Source: Ichthyophonus hoferi
Taxonomy: Eukaryota > Opisthokonta > Ichthyosporea > Ichthyophonida > Ichthyophonidae
DNA: 62,380 nt
NCBI GenBank assembly: GCA_002751075.1
Contig: NAOQ01000381.1
Span: forward strand, 1-62,380
Reading direction: 5' to 3'
Position 1 is the stretch's first letter, and every line of letters begins with the position of its first letter. The position numbers were made by a program, and so were the translations under genes. Positions 49,881 to 62,380 of this stretch are shown in pieces. The notes beneath the pieces are model-generated. The model did no database searches and was not told the origin of the DNA. It saw only the letters and a list, made by a program, of their open reading frames with translations.

Positions 49881-51289
49881 GTACAAAGTGTTCCTGTGTA
49901 TCTTTACGAGAAATTCATATTTGTCCTAAGTTCCATTCATGTATGAGCGGAATAACCGGGGGCCTTATTATTGATTGTAGTTTTCCTTTATACTTTTATC
50001 TTAATAAACCAATGGATCTTTTAGCTAGCTACCTCATTGGTGGAACTACTTACCTATAATGTATAGACAAATCAATCTATTGGGCTGAAAACAGATGTAA
50101 TTAAAATTCATTCTGAAATTAACTAACCTTGAACTACAATCATTAAACTTATCAACTGGAGAACTTCTATCGAAACCCAATTCATTGGGTGGCTAGCAAT
50201 CTTGTAATACTAAATATATCACAACATGAACATATTTGATGAATACATGAGGGAAAAGCATATTAAGAAAGTAGCCAGGACCAAGGATTTTCAATCATAA
50301 TAGAAAACACTCAATAAAATAGATATCTGTTAAAGACTTGACGGTTGCTGGTTGACAACCTCTCAATTTCCTTTTGATTTCTAATTAAAGACTTAAGCTG
50401 TTGCCGCCAAACGAGTCTTCTTTCTCAATTTATGATATGTTTTTCCCTTGTGAGTACCACTAATGATAAAATTTCCTCACTGGAGCTAGTTGATACCTCG
50501 ACCCATTCCTTTACGGCTAGGCGTCTTGATATCATTTGATGTCGCACTTAAGCTTATTTACTAATAAAACACCTACCAGATGACACTTTGGAGCCCCACA
50601 AAAATACCAATGTTCTAATGCTAACAAGTTACTTTTATTCTTCAACTCAGGAACCGGTCCCTTTATGATATGGTACATTTCCTTAAGTACCTACACCAAC
50701 TTGTGGTACTTTCCCACATAAACTTGTGGTAAGGGATAGTTCCTACGATTTCTTACACTAATGAAATCGGAATTAATAATGATAATTAATACATAACAGA
50801 TATTACTTGCTACTCAACAAGGTATAAAGTTAACCAATCATCGGGAGGTTTGTAACTAATTAATAGATGCAATTTTACAATTATCCTAACACTGAATGCG
50901 GTGTAACTAAAGTCTAATCTTTTAAGTTAAGTTCTAATCCCCATAGATAAATCTATCGTACTTTAACAATATCTTATATAAATAAATGGCATAGTCCTAG
51001 TTAGCTTCATGAGCTATACATGAGTATAGGTATGTATAAACTATATCCTACTTGCCTAGTATCAACGTTTCATATAACAGGAATTAGATTAATAGCTATT
51101 GTTGCTTATAAGTAGTAATAGCTGGTACTTTATCCAAATATTTACTAGTACAATATACATTTAAAAGTCGTAGTATATATATGCCTAAGGTAGAAGTTTA
51201 AAGTAAGGTCATACCTCTAATGCAGAAGAAAAATAAAAAGCGATATTAAGCAATCTTATATTATTAAATTGTGAATGTTAAGAAGTAAT

Positions 51290-52150
51290 ATTTATTTGCT
51301 TCAAGTATTTTTTATATAGCGATCATTACTTAACTTTATTAGTAATTACTATTGCGTATGCGGTCCGACCAGGTAGCTAGTGTAATCCAGGCCTGCCAAT
51401 CAGAGGACATCTCAGGTTGGTGCCAAATGTCAGGATGGCCAATCAAGATTCAACCAGATCAGACCATGACAGTGATCTCATAGCCATATAATAACCATTT
51501 TCAGATAGTATGTTTTCAGTCCTGTTAACTTATTGCTCAAGTTTACTGCATGAGACAAACTCATCAATTTTTATTAATAATGCTACCGTCTTGTATCTGC
51601 TAGAGGGAGCCACAGCAGTCTTTTATGGTGTTAGGGGCAACTGGAGCTTTTAGTTTCAACAACACGACAAATAATAGTATTATGAGCATCTCTATCTCAA
51701 GGCAACAGATCTTTTATTGGGTCCCTTGGGAGCTTCATTGGGCCATCATTAACAACAGCGATATTTAATCCTGACTGTTGTTCTACTAGTTGCACTCTCC
51801 TAGCTTTATCAACCTTATGGGCTTAGTAGTGCCCAACTTCTGCTGATTTGCTTAACAACAAAAACATCTCTCCGCCTATCTGTTCTCCGTGTGTGCAAGG
51901 GTACACGTTAAAACACGCATTAATTCGGTATTCCCTCAATCATAAAGGGATAGAGGTCACAGGGACAGAGCCTGTCTCTACTTTTTAATATTATTGATCA
52001 ATAGATCAATTTCAAAAACTATATTGCAATGTATGAAAAATACTGTATAGACCGGTTACGCAGCACAACAAGGGTCATCGTTTCTATACAATTGCCAACA
52101 TTGTCAAGGTACCAGCTTGGGTCAGACTAATAAAAAATTGGCCGAGAGGG
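51290..52150 (+). repeat. Interspersed repeat family R, copy 2
   Basis: Aligns by eye with 2480-3265 in the same orientation over most of its length, sharing the AATTACTATTGC start, CCTGCCAATC, the AACTTCTGCTGATTTG block, TATTCCCTCAA and CACAGGGA...CCTGTC. It is somewhat more GC-rich than copy 1, which looks more decayed. Insertions such as GCACTTTAAC-like differences prevent a base-level estimate of identity. Element class unknown. Confidence 0.6.
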
Positions 52151-52331
52151 CGATTAGCTTTCATTTTCAACTAGTATACAATTAAACCAATCAATGCAAA
52201 CCATTAAAGAAATATCACAAAATAAAATAACGTAAGTGTCAAGCCTGCAGAACTCCCCATGGCTTAAAGCTTATATCAGAATTCTTATTAACTACTAATG
52301 TGTAAATGAATATGGCTATACATAACTGTAT

Positions 52332-55300
52332 CTATGATGAGAAGAGATGTGTCCATACATGTGAGCAAGCCATATTAACAAAGTTTCCTACTAAACGCGC
52401 CTCAGCTTCAATCAAGTCATCACTGTGGTCGGCCCTAGGCCCATCCTTGTAAAGGATAGTCACCTTGGGCGTCACCTTGGGGGCGGGGGTCTGCAAGGAG
52501 CCCTGCATGCCAGTGACAGGATTAATATCCTTCATTATTGCCATCCAACTCATCCTACCAATTTATCATGTCATGTAGGTGGTTAATCAAATATCTGGCA
52601 TCTGATATAATTATTGTATTGTATGAAGTATGTCGCCACCTCAATATAAAGTTCACTATAAACAATGCAGCACATTGAGGAGTATTGTATTGCTGTTTAT
52701 AAGAAATATTTTTATAAATAATAACAAAACCATCATGTGAAAATACCAAGAAATACAAGAACCAAACAGGACAACCATTCATTCGCAATGTATCATGCTT
52801 GACTACAATACCAACTGACCATAATGAATCTATCAGTAGAAACTAGTTGAAACCATATTAACAAAACATATAGGTATGTAAGTGACCTACCATCGAGTCG
52901 TGCTCTGACCGAGCAGGAACAACAACATGCAATAATAGCGAGTCACTGTGTGTCCTACTAAAGACCACAGTATGTTCATCTACCGGACCTCCAGGGCTAC
53001 TAGCCAGGCGGAACTGTCGGGCATTACTGCCCCAGGCTCGGGCTATCTCTCCCATTAATGCTCTCCAGTCTGTCTGTAGGGCCAAGAGGGCCTAGAGGGG
53101 AAAGATAGTACAGTGGTACAGTGAGATATAGGGCATATGCTATAATATCACAAGACCGACTGGACCTAGTTAAAACAGAAGGGAAACCATCCGACGCAGA
53201 TCAAGGTGGGATCACTAGGCCAGAGGAGGGGCCCTAATGTATGGAAATAACTGCAGCTCTAACCAGGGCCATTGATGACCCAAGGCCCCAGTGTACAGCA
53301 GACCGCAAAGAGACATTGCTTATCGGGTATATACATATAGAGCACAACCAGGTTGGGAAACATACCTGAAGTTTTGGATCACGTTCACACACAGGCACTG
53401 AGGTTGCTAGAGCAGTCAGCCACATAAACTCACTACCAGACAACTGGGCATTACCATAACCTAGGAGGAGGGAGGGAGAGGGGCAATAGAGGTTATATCA
53501 TAGGGACTAGGGAGCTAGCTGAAATCTAATGGATTAATTATGTTTAAACCTTTCATAGTTATATGCATGTGAGACACTGATTCCCTTATAGAGTGCATTC
53601 ACTGTAATGTTATTGGTCTGTTAAAACATGTATGGGTATCCTTAGTATACAGCCCACTTCCTCTCCTTCCCCAATCTACATAACCATTTCTACTCCATGA
53701 CAGCCCTACCCCCCCGACCTTCAACAATTACTAACCAGGGCCTCCAGTGCGAAGATACTCCCACAGTAAGTCCCTTCTACAATCTACATCTACATGTTCC
53801 ACCAAAGTTTCGAGTCTTTGTTCAGCATACGCTTTCACCGATTCAGACATGGGCACTGCCCCCTTTTCACGTACTAAATCTTCATGTGTCAAGATAGGAT
53901 GGGCGGTACTGTAAACGAAACAGGTGGGTTAAAGGCCAGTCCTTTCTACTTAGGGCAAATAGCAGTGCATTATCAAAATTGACATTCAAAATCCTCTATT
54001 TGTTTGTTATAGGCATTTTTAATACAACGACATTCCGTCTACCTTGTCATGCTCTACACATAAATACACATCTCTATTGTTAAGTTAAGTGATGGCCCGA
54101 TGATTGCCGTGTTATTGTCTGTTGTTCTTAGGTGTGAATATTACCATACGTCTCACACTGAGCAATACCATTGCAGTATAAATATGAGAGACAATATGGA
54201 GGGGTCAGCTAGATATTAAAAGAACTGCCTTCATCCCTATCTATTAATATCATTCCTTTATAATTACCAGGCCCTTCCGCACACATCCGTCTACCAACCA
54301 ATATAAACCACTTAGTAGACCTATACACCAAACAGAAACCAACCTATGGGTGGCAATCATATAGTAGTGCAGCCTGAAGTAGTGGATGGAGGGGGTATAG
54401 GCACTACCCGAGTCAGAGGGAGGGCCGGCAAAGGCGGGGAAGGTGTGCTGGCCACTGGGACTGAGACGAGGGCTGGCCATGTAGGACCAGGACACCGTGC
54501 AGGCCTCCACCTCCACTTCCTTCGACGTGGTCTCTGAATTAGGAAGTGAGCACCGCCTTCTCCTCTGTGGACCCGTCATTATGACGTCAGTCAGTGGGTA
54601 TAGAGGGGGCACGGGATGTGAAGGAATAGTAATGTGCTTAATAAGGGTGATAGCAAGGGAAAATAATGCGGTGGTATTATTGCGTAGATAGATATTCACA
54701 TAACACAACAGAGATACAGAAAGACATAGTCCACTGTAGTCACACTATCTTAATAGAATAGAAAGAGGGAAAAAAGAAGAAGCCCTCATGCGTATAGACG
54801 TGTGTCGTTAATTAGTTTAATTAATGACTATCAATCATAACGCCAATACATAACACTAGAGTGGCGTAGAGGCAATTACCTGCACATAGTCGGCAATCAC
54901 CATACTATGAGGGGTGTTGTTTATTGACATATCATTTCTCACCATAGGTACTCCTTCGGTGACCCGGACCGTGGCAGGTTTGAGGTCCGACCCGATATCC
55001 ATCTGTATTAACCCCATAATAGGCCCAGTATATATTAGATATAAATTAATATATGTTATATATATGGCTGAAGGCAAGTTTTTAAAAAATCCTTTATGGT
55101 GGTACGCGTATGTTCTTTGACAGGATTAAAAGATAAGGCAGTTAATAGTACTATGTACTATATAGACATAGCGAGAGAAATGGTATAAAGAGAGAATAAA
55201 ACACCATCAAACCAAACCAAGCCAAATAAACATAACGTATATATATATAAGGCAGGCCAGTGCCTACCTCACTGTCTCTCTCTTCCTTTATTGTCCCATT

Positions 55301-58300
55301 CCTTCCCATGTCACCGTCATTACCAGTGCCGTGTTTCTTGTTTTCATACTGGGGTGCATCGTCTGTGACATCCTCCGGACTCACATAGGCAATCAGAGTG
55401 TACAGGACATTGTCATCCTACAAGTATATATGTATTGTGTGTGTGTATTACGATTACCATACACCCTGCTATATTACTATTAAGCCCACCTACAAGAAAG
55501 TCTGTTTAATACATACATTCTATTGGTTATTGGTGGATTTCTAATGTCAGAGGTTTAGTGGATTATTAAAATCTAACTGGCTTAATAGAAAGGTATGTGT
55601 TCACACCCAAAGACTACACCCCATAGCCGACCAATCAGTATCCTTATTAAAGGCGAGCGAGAAAATCATTAGTAGTAATTAAACACTTTAAACAAATGCA
55701 CGTGAGTGGCGGACTTAAGAAGAGGGGAAATATAAGGATAGGGGGAGGTGGAAGCATGCAATTAATGTCGTAGGTAATAAGATAATTAAGATAATTAAGA
55801 TAATTAAGCCTTAGTATTCAGGTGGCTGAAAAAATGCCTAACCAATCACCCTACCTTGCCCACACTAATGCTTGGCAACTGGTAATGGGAGGTACGGCCC
55901 TCAGGGTACAGCTTGAAGTCGATGGTATGGGAGGGGAGATAGACCAAGATAGGGTTGCCTATAGACGGGTAGACGTGGAAATCATAGCTATAGAGGGGTC
56001 AGGTGTCAATGTACTATGAGGGTGTGAGAAGATGGTAGTACAGGATGGTACTATCAGAGTATTACACTACGTAAGATGGTATAGGTGGCCCAGGAAGAGA
56101 AAGAGAGAGAGGGAAGACCAGCAATAAATACTTAGCGTGGGAAGTAAAGGTAATAGAGAGACAAGAGGAGGAGAGGTTACATAATACAGTTCAAGGCATA
56201 TACAGTGAACCATAATAAAGCAATGCTTTAATAGGAAAGGTCACTGAAGCACTACAGGGCACACATGTATACAGGTAGATAAAAACATATGCACAGAGCA
56301 CGGAGGGGATAGGGGAAAGCCAGGGCATAGGAGGCTCACTTATGAGCAGTGGCCAGCATATAGCGAATAAAGGTTGACTTGGGCAGGGTGGGCAGGGTAT
56401 CAGAAGGAAGGTCTGGGTTGGTGCAGTCTACGGCCACTACCCCACTATATAGTCGATTACGGGCATAGTTCGGCACTACCGAGAGGGTCCTAGCGGGCTA
56501 GGTGTCAACAGGGAAATAAAGGGGGGAGGTAGAGCAATAACTTATACTATGCCATCATATAACTGATTACCTACCCACATAATGGTGAATGTGTTTCCGG
56601 GGTGAGATGCTTTCCCTTTAATAGACCATAACAACACCTCAAGGTATGTGGTATAGTGGTAGGTAAGAAGGTCCATTATAGTACATAGGCCTAGAGCCAC
56701 AGACAGACTGGCATGCGTTTGGTAGGAAATAAAATCACACAGAGAATAACTATAGACAGATATACCTATATGCTACATTATATACTACACTATATACCTA
56801 TACGCTACACTATATACCTATATACTACACTATACACTACACTATATACCTATACACTACACTATACACTACACTATATACTACACTATATAAGAAACTA
56901 TATATTACACTATATACTACACTATATACTACACTATATACCTATACACTACAATATATACTACACTATGAACCTATACCTATATACTACATTATATACC
57001 CATATAAAGGTTCACTTACTGCTTGTATTCTGCCATGGCATCCAACAGTCCGCCAGAACCATCATTCTCTAGTACATCCGTCTGCAATAATATAGAGAGG
57101 ATAAAATATTGTTAGCCAATATATAAGTCTAGTTAAATACTGTGATAATAATTGCTGCCATTCCTACTGGTCAGTTTAATAAATAATTTGTTGTATTGTC
57201 CAGCCTTAGGGGATTGGAAATAGTACACAATTATCAACCAATAAAGAAAGCATCATTATTAATGAAGTCCCTTTCCCATACATCCAATCAAATCAACTAT
57301 GGGCATAGTGATTAATTAATTGGACATATCTACCAATCACATAGTAGAAAACATAGTGCAAAAGCCATATAACTACAGTAGCAGTACTCAAGACAACAGG
57401 GCAGTAAGAGTAGAACATATATATACATATAACAATGCTCAAGACAGCCCCACATAAAACCAGAGAGAGACATACCATAGGCTTGGGGGGGGGCAAACAG
57501 GCACTGTAGTGTCGTAAGTGGAAGTCATACACAAAGCTCTTGGTGTGTAGCTTATGCTTCAGGGCAGCCAATTCTCTAGCAAACACTTGTTCGTCATCCG
57601 CACTAGGATCCAGAGCACTAGGCGCTAGAGGGAGGACACCGGCAGGGTAAGGTCAGGCCAGGGACAGGGTAGGGGGTAGGGGGTAGGGTATAAGCACTTA
57701 TGGCTTGCATCATACAGTAGGAGCCTAGAGTAACCTATAAAAGGTTATCAATATCCATCATCGAATCAATGACAGACTTATATTTTTAATTACAACGCCA
57801 TATCATAAATGATAACGGACAGGGCCACTCATTGCAAAGAGAATAAAAAGAGTTCATTAAGTGAGGGAGGGAACCAATCACAGCCATACAATAAAAAATA
57901 AACCTTTTATATTAGATTCTACCCAGGCAGGAAGCAGGGTGGAGTAGAGACGGGCTGATGGCATGGCAAAGGCATCCACACATAAATGAGAGTCCTGATT
58001 GGTGAGTTAAACAGTCAGTAGAGGAGAGTAAACCATGCAAATGCCTGCAAACCAGTGCACATACACAATATATATATATATATAAACAGAATATGTTTTT
58101 AGAACCAATCTAGAGACCTACCTGTACTCCTAGTTTTACTATTAAAAAGCCCCCTTCAAAGGCCCTAGCCAGGTAAGTTTCAATATCAGGCCCATAGGTT
58201 GTCATGGTAGCCACTGCTTCCACCAATCAGCGTTAGGCAGGCACATGACATACAACGTATAAGCATGATCTTTATGTAAAAAGGTATTTATGTACGTGTG

Positions 58301-61239
58301 TGTGTGAGGATGTTCAGAAGAAGAGGTGCATGTAGCAACATTACCATATATGAATGTAGGAATACTGTCATATATAAATAATATTGCATAGTTTCTATTA
58401 TATCACCTGACTATCATTCACATGTCACTGTAAGACTCTACCAAGGTACCACACATCCAAGTGAAATTCAAAGAAAGAATCAATGGTAAGAGCTCAACAA
58501 TATATATGCCTGCACGCTGTGGGGGTGGCAAGGCACAGAGATAATAGGCCCCTTACCCTGAGAGTTCAACGTGGATTGGGAGGATAACGAGCCTCCTACA
58601 TCAAGACTAGGCTGGTCCAGGGTAGATGGTCTGTAGGGGACAGGCAAGGTAACAGAAGGATAGATAGGTCTAGGTCAGAGATAGGAAGGGAACAAACACC
58701 ACGTACAGACCAGGGCCCAGCCATCCCTATACCCTCCCCTTGCTGTATGGCTCGTTATCATGCCTACACTTACCTATCTTGTGGGGGTCTCTTAGCGTAC
58801 TCTACCACCTGCACATGCACATACCAACCCATCCACCCACCAATCACGGGTAAGTATTATTTAACATTATCATGTGACTCATTGTTCAGCAAATCAGCCA
58901 GGCCCACCAAGAGCCTTCATTAACCGATTGATTAGCTTAAAGAAACACAGAGAGGCTATATATTGGACCACATATTATAACCACTGGACAATGTAGTACA
59001 TAGTACATACTAAGTCTATCCTAGACCCTACGTGTAGGGCATATCAACCCACCTAGCTCCTACACACCACCTTTATCCTGCCCCTATCCACATACCCTAC
59101 TAGTCTGTATTGTTAATTAACAGCCTAAACTCCTCATGCAGTATGTGCCAGATGGCTGCTGGGCGAATACTGGCATAAAAACATTGGAGTGGGAGGAATA
59201 TAACCATAAGACTGGTATCACAATTGAATTAGCACACACACTGGCCTACCTACTCCTTGCCACCCCCCTCTATCAACAGAGGCCTGGCTTTATAACGCTA
59301 CATGTGTGAAGGGACGCTCCACTCTTACCTGTAAGCCTACCATGGTAGACAGGTAGCCAATGTATTCACACATCAATTCCTTTAATGTAGAAGGGCCCCG
59401 ACCATCTTCTCCTTTCTGCCCCCCTGCCTATTACTATAATACCCTCTCCCTCTTACCATAATACCCTCTCCTCCTTTCTCTCTCTCTATCACCATAAGAC
59501 CGGTATGTGACGAACCTAGGGCCCACAATAGCCAGCTGACACTTACCTGATAACCACATGTCGCAAACACAAGTGGGGCTCGACAGAAGTGGAAGAGGTT
59601 AAAGCGAGGGAGGATCTGTACTAGGCTCCTACCTGGGGTTAACAGCATAACTGGCTTAACCATGCTGACAGAATGGAGGCGAGCTACTAGGGGGAGGGAG
59701 AGGGAAAGGGGAAGGAGTGTTAGGAAGAGGAGGGGAGGGGATGGGCTTGCCAATCCACACCTATCTGTAAGCATTCCCCTCTATCCCAATACAAAATGTA
59801 ACATTGCATACTAATATTTGTCAACACCAGCGCACACACTTACATATACCTACACCCTGTTACCCTTACACGTACGTATACACGGCAATCTCTTACTTTG
59901 CGGTGAGGGATTGGCCTCATAGAGTCGGGCATTCTGGAAAGTTAAACACATGTCGCTGATCTCGGCTTGTCTAGGGGTAGGTGTAGGTATTAGAGGTAAG
60001 CAATAGGGGGATTGGGTGTGCATAGGCTACCGTAGTTAAAGATAACATACTAGTAGTGGATAGAGTTAATAAGGTATGACAGAGATATGACGTAATATAA
60101 TGTGATATGATATAATAGGTTATGAAACCCCACCCTGCCTATACAGTAGACTGGCTCTTATTAGCTCCCCAAGGATCACTTCATATTATACATGTAAAAA
60201 GTCCCACATTAAAATATCAGAACACACGTGCTTAGACCAATAACATCACAGAGCGATTGAGGGCGGTTGGGCAGTAGTGAAGGAACTGAATAGAAAACAA
60301 GAGAGAGGGAGAGGGGTGGGTAGACTAATTAAGAGATGTGATGGTAATGAGGGAATAAGTGAAAGTTTTTAAGCTTTTTAACTGACCTATCACAAATCTG
60401 TTTTAATTGGGCTGCCATTTTTAGGAATTGGGTGCCATGACGTAACACAGGTTGGGGGCATCTAGTGATTGGCTCATGGGTTAGGCAGTAACGTAGCATG
60501 GTGGAGAACATAATGGCAGAGGTATCCTTAGCCCTCCCTTGTTGAGAAGACAGCGCAGTGGTGGGCAGTGGGAGACGGCCCCGCATGGTACTAGGGTGGG
60601 GTAGGGGCGAAGGGTAGGTAGGCGGTAGGTGGGCGGTAGGTGGGTAGATGTTAATGTGTGTGTTCTGTATATAGGGATGGACCATGGCATGTACATACAC
60701 ATAGGCATATACGTCATAAGATTTAAAATATTATACAATATAACGAAGTAATATAAAATAAAATACAATAAAATAAAATAAAATAAAACAAAACAGTATG
60801 ATATAATGTAGTAAAATAAAACATCGACTATAATGTACAATTTCTCGCCGTATTCATATATGGGTGCTGGATGATTGGATGATGTTCTTTGTTAGTGTTT
60901 GGTGTAAGATTTCTGTCCAACCATCCCTCAGCACTACAACCATGATAATTTATTGATAAATTAGCCACCTTATTAGATTATTTGAAATACCAATGAATTG
61001 GCTTAATAAAACCTGTATTATTCTAAATAAGATTTATGTAGTACATTAAACCAACCATCACTAATGTTTAAGAAAGATATTATTATATTACAAATTCAAC
61101 CAATAAGAATGTGGGAAATATATATGATATTTTAAAATAGAAAGAATAATCAATCAAACAGATAGGCCCGTGACAGGGGTGTACCTGATTCGTAGAGGAC
61201 GTTTACCGGCCTTAGGCGAGCCATGCATTGAATTCATAG
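52332..61239 (-). CDS. Large conserved protein, C-terminal ~880 residues; tentatively SZT2
   Basis: Exons: 61239-61185, 60590-60387, 59970-59897, 59686-59547, 59379-59329, 58808-58774, 58630-58557, 58213-58122, 57994-57904, 57624-57476, 57081-57020, 56707-56575, 56497-56340, 55987-55855, 55417-55268, 55002-54880, 54564-54344, 53908-53736, 53460-53366, 53091-52891, 52554-52332 (stop TAG). Twenty joints agree in phase or nearly so; the last (53091-52891 to 52554) does not, so a short exon may be missing there. The first listed exon has an acceptor before it, so the gene probably continues to the right, beyond the window. Sequence features: KLHTKSFVYDFHLRHY, LSVALGLCTIMDLLTYHY, YDFHVYPSIGNPILVYLP, and the end RLVGNFVNMACSHVWTHLF. 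There is no catalytic motif or membrane segment. The YDFHLR segment and the nature of the end suggest SZT2, the giant KICSTOR subunit that restrains mTORC1, but this rests on memory only. Confidence 0.72.
56755..57005. repeat. Intronic minisatellite, CTACACTATATAC units
   Basis: About 250 bases of imperfect tandem units built from CTACACTATATAC(CTATA), filling the intron between exons 57020-57081 and 56575-56707. The 119-codon open frame across it (YTTLYTTLYTYTLHY) is a product of the repeat. Confidence 0.9.
60728..60800. repeat. AAAATA-rich simple repeat in intron
   Basis: A run of AAAATAAAATACAATAAAAT-type units in the intron following the first listed exon of the large minus-strand gene. 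Confidence 0.8.
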
Positions 61240-62380
61240 CTGAAGTGGGTAAGGTATCAGAGGTGTACCACTAGGTTGACCATATAACTGTATATCTGTA
61301 TAGCTCTCTACATGGGTCATATATAGTACATAGTACTATAGTATATAGTATATAGTGTATAGTATATAGTATATAGTGTATAGTGTATAGTATATAGCGT
61401 ATAGTATATAGCGTATAGTATATAGTATATAGTGTGTACAGTGTATAGTATATAGTTTATAGTATATATGTAGTTATATATTTAAATGATAGATCCGATT
61501 GGCAGACAGGCTCTGGAAGTCATGTTGAGGATAATCAAATAAAATAAAATGCCTCTACCCATTGGGTAAAGGTTTTAAATCAGTAATTTTATTTTATTGT
61601 TGTTTATGTTCTATTACCCTATATTATATTGCAATATCTTATACTATTCTACACTATATCTTCCTGTTTGTGTTCATTAAATATGCCTAAATATATTTTA
61701 TATATATATATAGATCAGTTGCTTATTGGGCGGCTATAATAATCTCGAGTGACTATTGTTTTATTTTAGAAATGAAATGATATATACATTTATACATTAT
61801 ATACTATCTACTATCTACTATCTACTATATCTTATTTACTATATACTATGTACTTTATTAAATATTATGTACTGTATTATACACGATAATAAGACCTGTC
61901 TTGACTTTCCTTCAATCCACGTAAATGAGACTTAACATACTATATTATATCATACTATACTATACTATATCGTGCGAAAATAGCACTTCAATACGGCATT
62001 CCCCTATATTAAAACTACTATATTTCACAACGACCGATTTGTCCAACTGTCACATATCGGTTGTTCTAGTATGTGCTGAGATTAGTATAGTAAAGTATAG
62101 TATGGAATAATGTCACAGATTTGATTGCTCTACAATGTGGCGAGATTATTTATATATTGTACAACCTCTATATTCTAATCAATGATACCTACTGAACGTC
62201 TATTCGTTAGTACCAAGTCTAATAAAGCATATAAGTTGGGGCATCCAGACAGGGTATGGGCGCGTATTTTTTGTTCATAAACGTGGTGTATGAATCTATC
62301 TAAGCAGTTAAGTTGTACATTGGCTCAACCTATTTGGGTTACGTTTTGTAGCATATTAAAAACAGATAATTAAATAAATT
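61240..62380. other. Intron or 5' flank of the large gene, simple repeats only
   Basis: AT-rich sequence with several tandem simple repeats and no exon that I can see. Because the exon at 61239 begins after an acceptor-like CTTCAG, this is most likely an intron. Confidence 0.4.
61315..61470. repeat. TATAGTATATAGTGTATAG minisatellite
   Basis: About 150 bases of imperfect tandem units of 9-18 bases built from AGTATATAGTGTAT. A second tract of CTATCTA units lies at about 61785-61860. Confidence 0.9.

Larger units (their letters stand above)
47287..52331. other. Repeat-rich intergenic region, no gene found
   Basis: About 5 kb of AT-rich sequence between two minus-strand genes. It holds the promoter of the thioredoxin-zeta gene at its left end, two coding-like islands, a (TA)n tract and a copy of repeat family R. 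I see no set of spliced exons here. Confidence 0.5.

Noticed and set aside
56713-57072. 119-codon open frame rich in Y, T, L and H
   Set aside because: Pure product of the CTACACTATATAC minisatellite inside an intron.
1-62380. CRISPR arrays, tRNA or rRNA genes
   Set aside because: No regular repeat-spacer array was seen and no cloverleaf or rRNA segment was recognised on either strand; a tRNAscan-SE run would be needed to exclude tRNAs fully.

Overview
The window is eukaryotic nuclear DNA. It is AT-rich, has no operon-like ORFs, and its coding sequence is cut into many short exons with GT-AG borders, mostly separated by introns of 50-500 bp. The gene set (a membrane-anchored SREBP, Mediator MED24, a REM/CDC25 RasGEF with EF-hands, UROD) points to an animal or close animal relative with a compact genome. 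A sponge or other early-branching metazoan is my guess; this is inference from gene content and intron style, not from a species match. Two runs of N (10056-10441 and 35078-35303) show it is a scaffolded draft assembly.

Layout. 1-7.9 kb: AT-rich repeat country with an old Ty1/copia fossil (minus strand) and two diverged repeat families, partly in inverted arrangement. 7.9-13.05 kb (minus): SREBP-type transcription factor, 3' end not found and one gap inside. 16.25-20.13 kb (plus): RasGEF with REM, CDC25, two EF-hands and a PX domain. 23.31-25.18 kb (plus): small probable mitochondrial helical protein. 26.89-33.46 kb (minus): MED24. 37.15-40.24 kb (plus): complete UROD, 11 exons, 356 residues. 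40.29-47.29 kb (minus): an 18-exon, 724-residue protein joining a thioredoxin fold to a zeta-type P-loop kinase, ending only 54 bp from the UROD stop. 47.3-52.3 kb: repeat-rich, no gene found. 52.33-61.24 kb (minus): 21 exons of a large protein, about 880 residues, probably the C-terminal part of something longer that continues beyond the right edge; SZT2 is a tentative identity.

The genes are not an evident functional cluster: lipid control, Ras/calcium signalling, transcription, heme synthesis and possibly nutrient sensing sit side by side. The most unusual items are the thioredoxin-zeta kinase fusion, the RasGEF-EF-hand-PX architecture, the altered DNA-contact residues of the SREBP basic region, and the heavy excess of the 7-mer CCAATCA/TGATTGG in introns.

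Exon borders were read by eye from splice signals and checked by codon phase. Where phases agree across a whole gene (UROD, thioredoxin-zeta, RasGEF) the models are strong. Where they do not, this is stated.
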